From: M3007 sp964646615
GTDB lineage: Bacteria; Bacteroidota; Bacteroidia; Chitinophagales; Saprospiraceae
Reading direction: 5' to 3'
Assembly: GCA_964646615.1 (NCBI GenBank)
Contig: CAZYEV010000006.1
Location: 1 to 64,000 of the forward strand
DNA: 64,000 nucleotides
Part shown: one piece after another, positions 7,493 to 16,177 of the stretch
Numbering within the stretch: position 1 is the first letter of the stretch
How the letters are laid out: the number at the start of each line of letters is the position of its first letter
The notes under the pieces: generated by a model
Seen by the model: only the letters and a program-made list of their open reading frames with translations
What the model was told of the DNA's origin: nothing
Databases searched by the model: none
Position numbers and translations under genes: made by a program

Positions 7493-8569
7493 ATGTCAAA
7501 AGAAAAAGACGATAGACTCAGGACCCTGCAAGCCACCATTGAGCGCTTAGATAAAACCTACGGCAAAGGCACGGTAATGCGCTTAGGCGACAAGCAAGCT
7601 GTAGAGGTGGACGTGATACCCACTGGTTCATTGGGTCTGGATATTGCCCTGGGCTGCGGCGGCTATCCGCGCGGGCGAATTATCGAGATTTATGGCCCCG
7701 AGTCATCGGGTAAGACAACACTGGCCATTCACGCCATTGCCGAATGCCAGAAGAAAGGCGGCATCGGCGCCATCATTGACGCCGAGCACGCTTTTGACCG
7801 CTTCTACGCCGAGAATTTGGGTGTGGACGTCAATAACCTGCTCATCAGCCAGCCCGACAACGGCGAACAGGCGTTGGAAATCGCCGAAAATCTGATCCGC
7901 TCCGGCGCCGTGGACATCGTCGTGGTGGACTCCGTGGCAGCCCTCGTGCCCCGCTCCGAAATCGAGGGCGAAATGGGCGACTCAAAAGTGGGCCTCCAGG
8001 CGCGCCTGATGAGCCAGGCCATGCGCAAGCTCGCTGCCGCCATTGGGCGCACGGGGTGCTGCTGCATCTTCATCAACCAGCTGCGCGAAAAAATCGGCGT
8101 TATGTTCGGCAACCCGGAGACAACCACCGGCGGTAATGCGCTCAAGTTTTATGCCTCCGTACGCCTCGATATCCGCAAGAGCGGCGCTGCCATCAAAGAC
8201 AAAGAGGGCAACGTCGTGGGCAACCAGGTGAAGGTCAAAGTGGTGAAAAACAAACTGGCTCCGCCGTTCCGCGTGGCCACGTTTGACATCGTCTTCGGCC
8301 AGGGAGTGTCCAAAGTAGGCGAAATTGTGGACCTCGGCACAGACTTAGACGTCATCCAGAAAAGCGGTGCCTGGTACAGTTACGAGGGTACCAAAATTGC
8401 CCAGGGCCGCGATGCCGCCAAGCAATTCCTCCAGGACAACCCGGAGCTGGCCGCCGAAATCGAGAAAAAAATCAAGGAGAAAATCGCCGCTGGCCAGCCA
8501 ACGACGCGCAGCGCTGCTGCGCCTGTTGTTCCGCTGGATGAACTGGGCGGCGAGGAAGACGACTTCTAA
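7493..8569 (+). CDS. recA: Recombinase A
   Basis: RecA is the ATP-dependent strand-exchange protein of homologous recombination and the co-protease of the SOS response. The 358-residue product has Walker A GPESSGKT at 68-75, Walker B VVVDSVAALVP, the L1/L2 DNA-binding region ending NQLREKIGVMFGNPETTTGG, and an acidic C-terminus (GGEEDDF). ATG 7493 gives the usual N-terminus; the longer in-frame extension runs through the promoter and a hairpin. It is probably monocistronic: a terminator precedes the promoter, and the next gene is convergent with stops 9 bases apart. Confidence 0.98.
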   Translation: MSKEKDDRLRTLQATIERLDKTYGKGTVMRLGDKQAVEVDVIPTGSLGLDIALGCGGYPRGRIIEIYGPESSGKTTLAIHAIAECQKKGGIGAIIDAEHAFDRFYAENLGVDVNNLLISQPDNGEQALEIAENLIRSGAVDIVVVDSVAALVPRSEIEGEMGDSKVGLQARLMSQAMRKLAAAIGRTGCCCIFINQLREKIGVMFGNPETTTGGNALKFYASVRLDIRKSGAAIKDKEGNVVGNQVKVKVVKNKLAPPFRVATFDIVFGQGVSKVGEIVDLGTDLDVIQKSGAWYSYEGTKIAQGRDAAKQFLQDNPELAAEIEKKIKEKIAAGQPTTRSAAAPVVPLDELGGEEDDF

Positions 8570-8578
8570 AGGCGTGGC

Positions 8579-10447
8579 TCAACGCTGCTGCTTCGTCTCT
8601 TCGAGGATTTTTTTAGCGTGTATGGTTTGCGGATGGTCTTCCCCCAGGTCTCTGCGGAAGATAGGGTAGGATTGTTCCATCAGCCGAATGGCCGCTTCTC
8701 GTTCGCCGGTGAGGGCATACAGCTGCGCCAGGTTGAAATAAAAGCACGCAGTGTTCAGGTGGTCTTTGCCGTAGATTTTCTCGGCATAAGCGGTGGTTTC
8801 TTCCATTAACGAAATCGAGTCGCCCTCTATGCGTATTTCATCCGTGTGGGTATCCATCCTTTTGTAGAAGGTCGAGACTCGGGTGGTGCGGGCACCGGGC
8901 TTTTGCTTTTCAGCTTTTTTCAATTTTTTCTGTAGCGCTCGCCCTTCGGCAATGCGGCCGGTGAGCATGTACACCGAAGACAGGTTGGTGCACACTCCGG
9001 TGGCATCGGGGTGGTCGAGGCCTACGCTTTGCTCGTAGGCTTTCAGTGCCTTCTCCAACAGTTCCTCAGCCTTTTTGAGGTTGCCCTTGGTGAGGTGTAT
9101 GGCGGCTACGTTGTTGTAGCTGCGTGCAGTGGCAGGATGACGCCACCCGAATTTTCGTTCGTGAGCGGCGAGGGCTTTTTCCATCATGGTCAGGGCGTTG
9201 TCGGTGTCGCCCAGATGGTTATAGACGATGCCCAGTTCCGTATAGCCATAGATGGTGTTGGGGTCGTCGGGGCCGAGGTGGGTTTCCCACAGGTTCAGGG
9301 CTTTCTCCATTAGTTCTCTGGCGCGCGCGTAGTCGCCTCTGCTGGCCAGTATTTTGGCCTCCTCGAAGTAGTCGGAGGCTTCTTCCACCTCTTTGGAGTC
9401 GGGTTGGCTTTGCTGGAGTGCCGCCGTCTTTTTCGCCAATGCCTGGGCACCCTTGTGGTCGTTCAGGTCGTTGAGTATTTCGGCCAACTTGTTGTACGCT
9501 TCCAACGTATTAGGGTGGTGGAGGCCGGCATTTTTTTCGCACAGTTTTACGGTCTTTTCCAAGAGTTTGCGCGCGCCTTCGAGGTCGCCGGTTTCGTGGA
9601 GTAAGTTGCCCCACATGAAATAGGTGGCTGCGGTGAGTTGGTCGTCAGGCCCAAGTTGGCGCTCCACTAAGGTGGCGGCCCGTTCCCATACCGCTTTTGC
9701 GCCCTCCACATCGCCTTGTTCGCGAAGGGCGGTAGCCAGCATGTTGTAGGCCGAGCGCGTGCTCTGGCTTTCCAGCCCCAGGTTCGCCTCCATAAGCGGC
9801 AGTGCTTTTTGCAGCACGGCCTGCAGTTCGGCATAGCGGCCCGCCCCATGGAGCATGCAGGCCAGACTGTGGTGTGCTGCGGCCACCACTGGATGCTCCG
9901 GTTCAAACGTGCGCTCAATGATGTCGAGCGCTTTTCGGGATGCAGCACATGCCTCCTCGTGCTTGCCCAAATGGTGCAGCGTCCTGGCCAGCTCATTGTA
10001 GCCCTCCGCCGTCAGGAAGTGGTCGGGGCCCAGATGCTTTTCCGACATGGCGATATGCTTCTGCCAGTGCGATAGTGATGTCTCTACGTCGCCGGAGTCC
10101 CGGATGACCTTCACTAAAGTGCCGTGCGCGCTGACAATGGTTTCCCATTCTTCCATCTCTAAGGCCAGCGCGAAGGAACGGCGGGCATGATAGAGCGCCT
10201 GTTCGTAGTCTTTCCCCTGCAGGTAATGATGCGCCAGGCTTTCGTGGGCGTACTGCGAAGCGGGTGCGTCCTCCTCGTCGTCCTTAGAGGTCGAGGGGCC
10301 GCCCAAACCTTCAGCCGCCTTCTTCAACATGAGCGCGAAGTAGCGATAGAGCTCGTCCTTCGAGGTTTCATCGGCAGGCTTGCCGGAAAATATGGCATTT
10401 TTCAGGCGTTCCCATTCCTGGATAATCCTGAGCCGTTTTTCATGCAT
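8579..10447 (-). CDS. Tetratricopeptide-repeat protein (kinesin-light-chain type)
   Basis: The 622-residue protein is built almost entirely of TPR units of the 42-residue kinesin-light-chain/NB-ARC-associated type, recognisable from repeating patterns such as A.L.EKAL...E..LG.DHP.T...YNNLA (for example GPDDPNTIYGYTELGIVYNHLGD and LHHPNTLEAYNKLAEILNDLND). I count about ten. There is no signal peptide or membrane segment, so a cytosolic scaffold role is inferred; the partner is unknown. The first in-frame start (GTG at 10516) lies inside a -7 promoter match, so ATG 10447 is preferred. A lysine-rich linker lies near residues 490-520. It is convergent with recA and has no partner gene. Confidence 0.85.
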   Translation of the reverse strand: MHEKRLRIIQEWERLKNAIFSGKPADETSKDELYRYFALMLKKAAEGLGGPSTSKDDEEDAPASQYAHESLAHHYLQGKDYEQALYHARRSFALALEMEEWETIVSAHGTLVKVIRDSGDVETSLSHWQKHIAMSEKHLGPDHFLTAEGYNELARTLHHLGKHEEACAASRKALDIIERTFEPEHPVVAAAHHSLACMLHGAGRYAELQAVLQKALPLMEANLGLESQSTRSAYNMLATALREQGDVEGAKAVWERAATLVERQLGPDDQLTAATYFMWGNLLHETGDLEGARKLLEKTVKLCEKNAGLHHPNTLEAYNKLAEILNDLNDHKGAQALAKKTAALQQSQPDSKEVEEASDYFEEAKILASRGDYARARELMEKALNLWETHLGPDDPNTIYGYTELGIVYNHLGDTDNALTMMEKALAAHERKFGWRHPATARSYNNVAAIHLTKGNLKKAEELLEKALKAYEQSVGLDHPDATGVCTNLSSVYMLTGRIAEGRALQKKLKKAEKQKPGARTTRVSTFYKRMDTHTDEIRIEGDSISLMEETTAYAEKIYGKDHLNTACFYFNLAQLYALTGEREAAIRLMEQSYPIFRRDLGEDHPQTIHAKKILEETKQQR

Positions 10448-10515
10448 ACGTTGTAACGGTTTGGTGAAAAATTGGAGGGCAGGCCGTCCGCATCTTTCGA
10501 TACGTTTACCTTGCA

Positions 10516-10523
10516 CAAATGTA
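10516..10523 (-). promoter_or_regulatory. Putative -7 element of the TPR gene
   Basis: The minus strand reads TACATTTG about 70 bases before ATG 10447. Its position rules out translation from the upstream GTG at 10516. Confidence 0.5.
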
Positions 10524-10634
10524 CGCTATAAAATGCAATTTCAGCGCCTGGCCAATAGCCAGCACGGACTTTGTTTTATGGCGTACTTTTAACGGCTGCT
10601 GCTTGGTCTTCGAGGGAAAAAAGAGCAGGAGGCT

Positions 10635-11531
10635 TTAGAGGCATCCTAAGCGCTCCAGTTCCTGTCGGATGAGCGCCTGTCCGGTGTCGGACATGGGTAC
10701 CAGCGGGAGGCGCACCTCGCGCGAGCAGAGGCCTTGCAGTTCGAGTGCGGCCTTGACGCCGGACGGGTTGCCCTCAGAGAAGAGCAGGCGATACAGGTCG
10801 AGCATCTGCAGGTTGAGGCGTTGGGCCTCGGTGAGGGCGCCGCGCAAGGCTGCGCGCGTCATGTCGGAGAAGGGCTTGGGCGCTGTGTTGCCAATGACGG
10901 AGATGACGCCGTCGCCGCCGCAGGCAATGAGCGGTAAGGTGATGAAGTCGTCGCCGCTGAGCACGAGAAAGCCCGGGGGGCGTCCTTGCAGGATTTTGCA
11001 GACCTGGTAGATGTCATCGCTGGCCTCCTTGATGCCGATGATGCGTTCGTGGGCATGGGCAATGCGCAGCGTTGTTTCGGCGGCCATGTTCGAGGCTGTT
11101 CGGCTGGGCACATTGTAGAGGATGATGGGCCGGGGCGAGGCTTCGGCCAGCGCCATGTAATGGCGAAAGATGCCTTCCTGGGCAGGCTTGTTGTAGGCTG
11201 GGTTGCTGGCTAAGAGGGCGTCAATGCCCTCGAAGTCGAATGCGTGCATGCGGCGGACAATTTCGCCGGTATTGTTGCCGCCAAAAATGCCCACGACTAA
11301 GGGCAGGCGCCCGCGGTTAATGCGGATAGTGAAGTCAATGATCTGGCGCTGTTCGGTTTCGGACACCGTAACGGACTCGCCTGTGGTGCCGAGGCTGACC
11401 AGGAAGTCCACGCCGCCGGCGATGACGTGCTCGATGACTTTTTCCAGGCCCTCCCAGTCCACGTGGCCGTTTCGGAAGGGGGTAACTAAGGCCACGCCGG
11501 TTCCGCGCAGGCGTTCAGGCAGGTTGCTCAT
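10635..11531 (-). CDS. dapA: 4-hydroxy-tetrahydrodipicolinate synthase
   Basis: DapA condenses pyruvate with aspartate semialdehyde, the committed step to diaminopimelate and lysine. The 298-residue TIM-barrel protein shows LGTTGES (substrate-binding threonines), YNVPSRT with the catalytic tyrosine, and IIGIKEAS with the Schiff-base lysine. It is the last gene of a three-gene run (accA, unknown, dapA). Its start overlaps the end of the preceding gene by 17 bases, which suggests translational coupling. dapB lies 10 kb away on the same strand in a separate unit. Confidence 0.97.
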   Translation of the reverse strand: MSNLPERLRGTGVALVTPFRNGHVDWEGLEKVIEHVIAGGVDFLVSLGTTGESVTVSETEQRQIIDFTIRINRGRLPLVVGIFGGNNTGEIVRRMHAFDFEGIDALLASNPAYNKPAQEGIFRHYMALAEASPRPIILYNVPSRTASNMAAETTLRIAHAHERIIGIKEASDDIYQVCKILQGRPPGFLVLSGDDFITLPLIACGGDGVISVIGNTAPKPFSDMTRAALRGALTEAQRLNLQMLDLYRLLFSEGNPSGVKAALELQGLCSREVRLPLVPMSDTGQALIRQELERLGCL

Positions 11532-12066
11532 GGTGCACAGGGACGATTTTGCTCAGGTAATGGGTGGCCTCGCGCAAGAAGAACTGGATGTCCTTCTCAG
11601 GGGGTGTTTCGACCACGAGGTCGAAGTCGTGCGGCGGCTCGTTGGTGTTGCCGATTTTCATGGTGGCCTTCGAGGCGGCCGCTACCCACTGAACGGGTAG
11701 CAATTGGCGCGGGTTGAAGCACAGCAACAGGTCGGGTGTTTCGGCCAGGAAGTGTTCGACGGCTGGCCCCTCCAATCGGCCGCGCCACCCTAAGTCCTGG
11801 GCAGTGAACTGTGGGAAGCGGCTTTGCCCGACGGTGTGGGCATCGTCCACGAAGGCGAGCACGTGCAGGCGCTTGCGGTGTTCGCGTTCGGTGAAGCCTT
11901 CGGCCCACAGGGCCACAATTTTGCGCGTTTCCTCTTCGGAGGCGTCGAAGAGCAAGGCTACCGAGCGCGCTGTGTCAAAAGTGTGGGGGCGTCGGCGGCG
12001 TTTGGAGTGCTCTACCAGCTGGCGGAGCGAGCGGCGGAGCAGGGCCATGCGCAATCGGTCGAGCAT
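11515..12066 (-). CDS. Conserved Bacteroidota protein of unknown function (DUF6913-like)
   Basis: The 183-residue protein resembles a small family found in Bacteroidota, often near dapA (DUF6913 from memory, not searched). It is basic at the N-terminus (SLRQLVEHSKRRRRPHTF), then has an alternating beta/alpha pattern (ARSVALLFDASEEETRKIV, KRLHVLAFVDD, PDLLLCFNPRQLLPVQWVAAASKATMKIGN, FDLVVETPPEKDIQFFLREATHYLSKI). No catalytic motif or signal peptide is seen. It lies between accA (13 bases upstream) and dapA (17-base overlap), so all three are probably one transcript, linking it to lipid or cell-wall precursor supply by context only. Confidence 0.75.
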   Translation of the reverse strand: MLDRLRMALLRRSLRQLVEHSKRRRRPHTFDTARSVALLFDASEEETRKIVALWAEGFTEREHRKRLHVLAFVDDAHTVGQSRFPQFTAQDLGWRGRLEGPAVEHFLAETPDLLLCFNPRQLLPVQWVAAASKATMKIGNTNEPPHDFDLVVETPPEKDIQFFLREATHYLSKIVPVHHEQPA

Positions 12067-12079
12067 AGGCAGAGGCGTT

Positions 12080-13042
12080 TTAAGAGGCGTTCAGCTCCCG
12101 ATAGTGGCCCATGCGGCTGTACTTTTCAATGCGCGCAGCAATGCGCGCGTCGGGGTCCATGGGCGTCAGTTCGGCCAGCTGTTCCAGGATATGGGCTTTG
12201 AGGCGGCGGGCCATTTCTTCGGGGTCGTTGTGGGCGCCGCCAAACGGCTCTTTGAGCACGCCGTCAATGAGGCCGAAGCGGAGCATGTTGTCGGCGTCGA
12301 GTTTGAGGGCATCGGCGGCCTGTTCCTTTTGGTCCCACGAGTGCCACAGAATGGACGAGCAGGACTCTGGCGAGATAACCGAGTACCAGGTGTACTCAAG
12401 CATGAAAACGCGGTCGCCCAACCCGATGCCCAGCGCGCCGCCCGAAGCGCCCTCGCCGATGATGTAGCACAGGATGGGCACGCGCAACTGTGCCATTTCA
12501 AAGAGATTGCGCGCAATGGCTTCGGCCTGCCCGCGCTGCTCGGCCTCAAGACCCGGGTAGGCGCCCGGTGTGTCAATGAGCGTAACTACCGGAAAGCCAA
12601 AGCGTTCGGCCAGCTTCATCAGGCGCAGCGCCTTGCGGTAACCTTCCGGGTTGGCCATGCCGAAGTTGCGATATTGGCGCATCTTGGTATTGACGCCCTT
12701 TTGGTGCCCGATGATAACAATAGTCTGGCCCTCCAGGTCGGCCATACCTGCCACAATGGCGTGATCGTCGCCGCTGCAGCGATCGCCGTGCAACTCGATG
12801 AACTTGCGGCACATCGTGTTGGCATAAAAGAGGGTGTAGGGCCGCTCCGGATGGCGAGACAGCTGCACCTTTTGCCAGCCCGACAGGTTGGCGTAAATCT
12901 CCTCGCGCTTTTGCTGGATTTTCGCCTCCAGCTCGCGGATCATGTCCGACACATCTATTTCGCCTTGCTCGCCCACCTCACGCAGCTTTTGCAACTGCTC
13001 GTTCAGGGCCTCGAGCGGCTTTTCAAATTCCATAAAAGTCAT
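12080..13042 (-). CDS. accA: Acetyl-CoA carboxylase carboxyltransferase subunit alpha
   Basis: AccA is the alpha half of the carboxyltransferase that makes malonyl-CoA for fatty-acid synthesis, working with AccD (not in this window). The 320-residue product has the family N-terminal helix (FEKPLEALNEQLQKLRE), the HPERPYTLFYAN region, the biotin-site motif TLIDTPGAYPGLEAEQRGQAEAIA, the GEGASGGALGIGLGDRVFMLEYTWYSVISPE oxyanion region, and CSSILWH. Either ATG 13042 or ATG 13033 could be used. It leads the accA-unknown-dapA operon; a -7 element lies 57 bases upstream. Confidence 0.97.
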   Translation of the reverse strand: MTFMEFEKPLEALNEQLQKLREVGEQGEIDVSDMIRELEAKIQQKREEIYANLSGWQKVQLSRHPERPYTLFYANTMCRKFIELHGDRCSGDDHAIVAGMADLEGQTIVIIGHQKGVNTKMRQYRNFGMANPEGYRKALRLMKLAERFGFPVVTLIDTPGAYPGLEAEQRGQAEAIARNLFEMAQLRVPILCYIIGEGASGGALGIGLGDRVFMLEYTWYSVISPESCSSILWHSWDQKEQAADALKLDADNMLRFGLIDGVLKEPFGGAHNDPEEMARRLKAHILEQLAELTPMDPDARIAARIEKYSRMGHYRELNAS

Positions 13043-13099
13043 AGCACAGGCATCGTTGCGTGGTTCATCGTTTCATAGTTCGCAGGCTATACCGGCGGG

Positions 13100-13107
13100 C
13101 AAAGGTA
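13100..13107 (-). promoter_or_regulatory. Putative -7 element of the accA operon
   Basis: The minus strand reads TACCTTTG, an exact consensus match, 57 bases before the accA start. No clean -33 TTG was found. Confidence 0.6.
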
Positions 13108-13222
13108 CGGCTTGCCCTAAGGAACACGCGGGAAAAGATTTGCCGTTACAGGGCATAGGCTTTGAAATGGGGTAAACGAGTCGGGAGCTTCGCCTGCGCT
13201 AAAAGATTTTTTTTGTTGGCAC

Positions 13223-13254
13223 TTGCACGAGTGAAATCCGTGCCTATACCTTTG
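13223..13254 (+). promoter_or_regulatory. tRNA-Asp promoter
   Basis: TTG at 13223-13225, a 21-base spacer and TACCTTTG at 13247-13254 form one of the best promoters in the window. The tRNA 5' end follows 19 bases later. Confidence 0.8.
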
Positions 13255-13272
13255 CACCGCTTTTTCCGAAAA

Positions 13273-13346
13273 GGTCTGGTAGTTCAGTCGGTTAGAATGC
13301 CGCCCTGTCACGGCGGAGGTCGCGGGTTCGAGTCCCGTCCAGACCG
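13273..13346 (+). tRNA. tRNA-Asp (anticodon GTC)
   Basis: A complete 74-base cloverleaf is visible. The acceptor stem GGTCTGG (13273-13279) pairs with CCAGACC (13339-13345), followed by discriminator G. The anticodon stem CCGCC/GGCGG encloses loop CTGTCAC with anticodon GTC at 13307-13309. The T arm has GGGTTCGAGTCCC. The discriminator G and GTC anticodon are the expected identity elements for tRNA-Asp. CCA is not encoded. It is a single-gene transcription unit with its own promoter and terminator. Confidence 0.97.
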
Positions 13347-13358
13347 CGAAAGACGAGA

Positions 13359-13392
13359 CGCGACGAGTTCCGAAGGGAGCGTCGCGTTTTTT
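13359..13392 (+). terminator. tRNA-Asp terminator
   Basis: CGCGACG (13359-13365) pairs with CGTCGCG (13380-13386), followed by six T residues, 13 bases after the tRNA. Confidence 0.9.
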
Positions 13393-13576
13393 CATTAGGA
13401 AGTTTTTTGTTTTTTGGGCTACGGCCATTTTGCCCTTTGGCGGGTAGCGCGCGCATCAGCGCCGTTTTCAGGAAGACCCGCCCGTGTCGTTGGGAAACCG
13501 CTTGCGCTTCAAGGCGCTCTCCTTCCCCATGAGTGGTCAAGCCCGCATTTCGACACTTGTTTTTTTACCTTTTTTC

Positions 13577-15271
13577 ATGACAGACTTTAAAGAAATGGGC
13601 CTCTCGGAGGCCCTGCTTCAGGGCATTGCCGCCCTGGGCTTTGAAACCCCAACGCCCATTCAGCAGCAGGTCATTCCGGTGGCGCTGCAATCGGACGACG
13701 ACATTGTGGCCCTGGCTCAGACGGGCACGGGCAAAACGGCGGCCTTTGGCTTGCCACTGTTGCAGCGCATCCGGCCCGAAGACAAACACGTGCAGGCCGT
13801 GGTGCTGTGCCCCACGCGCGAGCTGTGCGTTCAGGTAACCAACGACCTGGCCAACTATACCCGTTTTGCCGAGCGCTACAAGGTGGTAGCCGTGTACGGC
13901 GGCGCCAGCATCGAAACCCAGATACGCCAGATACGCTCCGGCGCCCACATCATCGTGGCCACACCGGGCCGATTGGTGGACCTGCTGGTGCGCCAGGCCG
14001 TAGCGTTGGACAAGGTGTCGCGCGTGGTACTCGACGAAGCCGACGAGATGCTCAACATGGGCTTCCGCGATGCCGTGGATATCATCCTGGAGGCCGCCGA
14101 AAACCGCCAATCGCTGTGGCTCTTCTCCGCCACCATGCCCGATGAGGTGCGCGCCATTGCAGATACGTACATGCGCAAGCCCATTGAAATCGGCGTTGCT
14201 ACGCGCCAGCAGGCCAATGCCGACATCGAACACACCTATTACATCTGCCGCCCTGAGCACCGCTACGACGCGCTCAAGCGCGTGGTGGATGCGCATCCGG
14301 GCATCTATGGCCTGGTGTTTTGCCGCACGCGCGCGGAGACCAAAGAAATCGCCGAGCAAATGATCCGCGACGGCTATAATGCCGATGCCCTGCATGGCGA
14401 CCTGTCGCAAAGCGACCGCGACCGCGTGATGCAGCGCTTCCGCGAACGCCACTTGCAGCTGCTGGTGGCCACCGACGTGGCTGCCCGAGGCATTGACGTG
14501 AGCGACATCTCCCACGTCATCAACTACGGCTTGCCCGATGAACCGGAGGTGTACATCCACCGCGCCGGTCGCACTGGTCGAGCCGGTCGCAAAGGGGTGT
14601 CCATCAGCATCATCACGCCCAAAATGGAAGAGCGCATCCGACTCATCGAGCGCCGCGCCCGCATCGCCTTCACCCGAAAACCCATACCCACCGGCCCGGA
14701 GGTGTGCGAACGCCAGCTGTTCCACATCATTCAGAACATCCGCGAACAGGAAGTGCAGCGCGACCAGATAGCGCCCTTCCTGCCCCAAATCTTCGAGGCC
14801 CTGCGCGACCTGACCAAAGAGGAACTCATCGAGCGCTTTGCCAGCACGGAGTTCAACCGCTTCTTAGCCTACTACCGCAATGCCACCGACATCAACGTGG
14901 GCAGCCACCGCCAGCGCGGCGACCGCCCCAGCCATGGCGAACGCGCTCAGGCATCGGGCAGCGCCGGTCAGCAGCGCCTGTTCATCAACGTCGGCCATAT
15001 GGATGGCATCCAGAAAAAAGACCTGCTCTCCCTGCTCACCAGCGAATTTCGCATCCCCAAGCACGCCATCGGAAAGGTGGACGTCAAGCGCACCCACACG
15101 CTCTTAGACATAGACGCCGCCTTCGTACGCGACGTACGCCGCGGACTGGAAGCCTTCGACGTCAATGGCCGCCGCATCCGCGTCAACGAGGACAACGGCC
15201 CCAGCCACGACAAGGCACCGCGCGACAAAAAGAAAAAGCGCCACAGCAAAACACCTGTAGCGCTTTTCTAA
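13577..15271 (+). CDS. deaD: DEAD-box RNA helicase with DbpA-type RNA-binding domain
   Basis: This 564-residue ATP-dependent RNA helicase has all the core motifs in order: AQTGTGKT, PTREL, TPGR, DEAD (VLDEADEMLNMGF), SAT, and HRAGRTGRAGRKG. After the core (~370 residues) comes a helical linker and, near residues 470-545, an RRM-like DbpA domain (RLFINVGHMDGIQKKDLLSLL ending in DVNGRRIRVNED), then a basic tail. This matches DeaD/CsdA proteins that unwind structured mRNA and assist ribosome assembly, often in the cold. ATG 13577 is chosen because the family N-terminus (FKEMGLSEALLQGI) begins there. TACCTTTT ends three bases upstream and might be a -7 element. Confidence 0.95.
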   Translation: MTDFKEMGLSEALLQGIAALGFETPTPIQQQVIPVALQSDDDIVALAQTGTGKTAAFGLPLLQRIRPEDKHVQAVVLCPTRELCVQVTNDLANYTRFAERYKVVAVYGGASIETQIRQIRSGAHIIVATPGRLVDLLVRQAVALDKVSRVVLDEADEMLNMGFRDAVDIILEAAENRQSLWLFSATMPDEVRAIADTYMRKPIEIGVATRQQANADIEHTYYICRPEHRYDALKRVVDAHPGIYGLVFCRTRAETKEIAEQMIRDGYNADALHGDLSQSDRDRVMQRFRERHLQLLVATDVAARGIDVSDISHVINYGLPDEPEVYIHRAGRTGRAGRKGVSISIITPKMEERIRLIERRARIAFTRKPIPTGPEVCERQLFHIIQNIREQEVQRDQIAPFLPQIFEALRDLTKEELIERFASTEFNRFLAYYRNATDINVGSHRQRGDRPSHGERAQASGSAGQQRLFINVGHMDGIQKKDLLSLLTSEFRIPKHAIGKVDVKRTHTLLDIDAAFVRDVRRGLEAFDVNGRRIRVNEDNGPSHDKAPRDKKKKRHSKTPVALF

Positions 15272-15292
15272 ACACCATACGCACCATAGACC

Positions 15293-15334
15293 CTGCCCGC
15301 CGACGCCGTTTGCGCGCTGGCGGGCAGTTTTTTT
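15293..15334 (+). terminator. Terminator of the helicase gene
   Basis: CTGCCCGCC (15293-15301) pairs with GGCGGGCAG (15319-15327), followed by seven T residues. The T-run touches the end of the convergent outer-membrane protein gene. Confidence 0.9.
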
Positions 15335-16094
15335 AGAAAAAGATGCCCAACCGCAAGGTGATGGCGTTGGCCGTAGCGCGCGCGTTTTCGCGGCGCCACT
15401 CCGTAGCGTTCGGCGGCAGTACGGAGCCTTTATTCGTCGTCATGTCGGTAAAAATCTGCTGAAACTGCAGGCCGCCTACCGCCGTGATGCTCTGGCTGAG
15501 CTCGTATTCGACACCCAGGCCGAAGCCCCAGGACAGGGCCAGATTGGTTACATCGCGCTTGATGTTCTCATCTTCCCCGCGTACAGGTACGTTACCGCGG
15601 AGGTTGCCGTTGGCGCGGGTCAGAAAGCCCAGGGTGAAAATGGGTGCCTCTGCGTAAATGCGCAAAGGCGAGTCTTCGCCACTGCCGCCTCGAAAGCGCA
15701 GGCTAACGGGTATTTCAACGTAGCGCAGGCTGTAATGCACACGGGCGTCTTTGCTCAGGGTGTCCAGACGCGGGTCGCTCAGGTTGGAGTTGGGCAGCAA
15801 CACCGCCCGCGGATAGCCGTTGAGCAACTCGCCACCATGGCCAAAAGCCAGACCCAGCCCGCCGGTAATGGCGTAGTTGGTAGCGAAATAGTACTCACCC
15901 TGAACGCCCATTTTGAGGCCCCAATTGACGCCCGTGCCCTCGAGCAACTTGTCGTCGGTGCGCATCCACGACCACGTCGGGCTGGTGTGGATGCCAAAGC
16001 GGAAGGAGGGGCGTTGTTGCTGCGACCATTGCGCATGGGCGCGCCCGAGCCACAGGCCCAGCGATAAGAAGAGCAGAAGTGAAATTTTTTTCAT
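15333..16094 (-). CDS. Outer-membrane beta-barrel protein (PorT-like family)
   Basis: The 253-residue product has a signal peptide (MKKISLLLFLSLGLWLGRAHAQ) and amphipathic beta-strands throughout, ending in the aromatic NAITLRLGIFF, a typical outer-membrane assembly signal. It fits the OMP_b-brl_2 / PorT family of 8-strand barrels in Bacteroidota. PorT itself is a T9SS component, but members of this family are numerous and I cannot say this is PorT. The start at 16094 begins the signal peptide; an upstream in-frame start is not needed. It is transcribed divergently from gldB, 83 bases apart. Confidence 0.8.
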   Translation of the reverse strand: MKKISLLLFLSLGLWLGRAHAQWSQQQRPSFRFGIHTSPTWSWMRTDDKLLEGTGVNWGLKMGVQGEYYFATNYAITGGLGLAFGHGGELLNGYPRAVLLPNSNLSDPRLDTLSKDARVHYSLRYVEIPVSLRFRGGSGEDSPLRIYAEAPIFTLGFLTRANGNLRGNVPVRGEDENIKRDVTNLALSWGFGLGVEYELSQSITAVGGLQFQQIFTDMTTNKGSVLPPNATEWRRENARATANAITLRLGIFF

Positions 16095-16177
16095 CGCGTG
16101 CAGTTTTTTTGTGCCGTGAAAAAGGCGAAGCCTCGCCAATACCGGCGCGAAAATCGCAGCTTTTTCCTCTGACAAAT

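Noticed and set aside
11714..13078. 454-codon plus-strand frame opposite accA
   Set aside because: It is an antisense shadow: low-complexity composition, no motifs, and three real minus-strand genes occupy the region.
13565..14788. 407-codon minus-strand frame opposite the helicase
   Set aside because: The helicase has all DEAD-box motifs; the antisense frame shows no family features.
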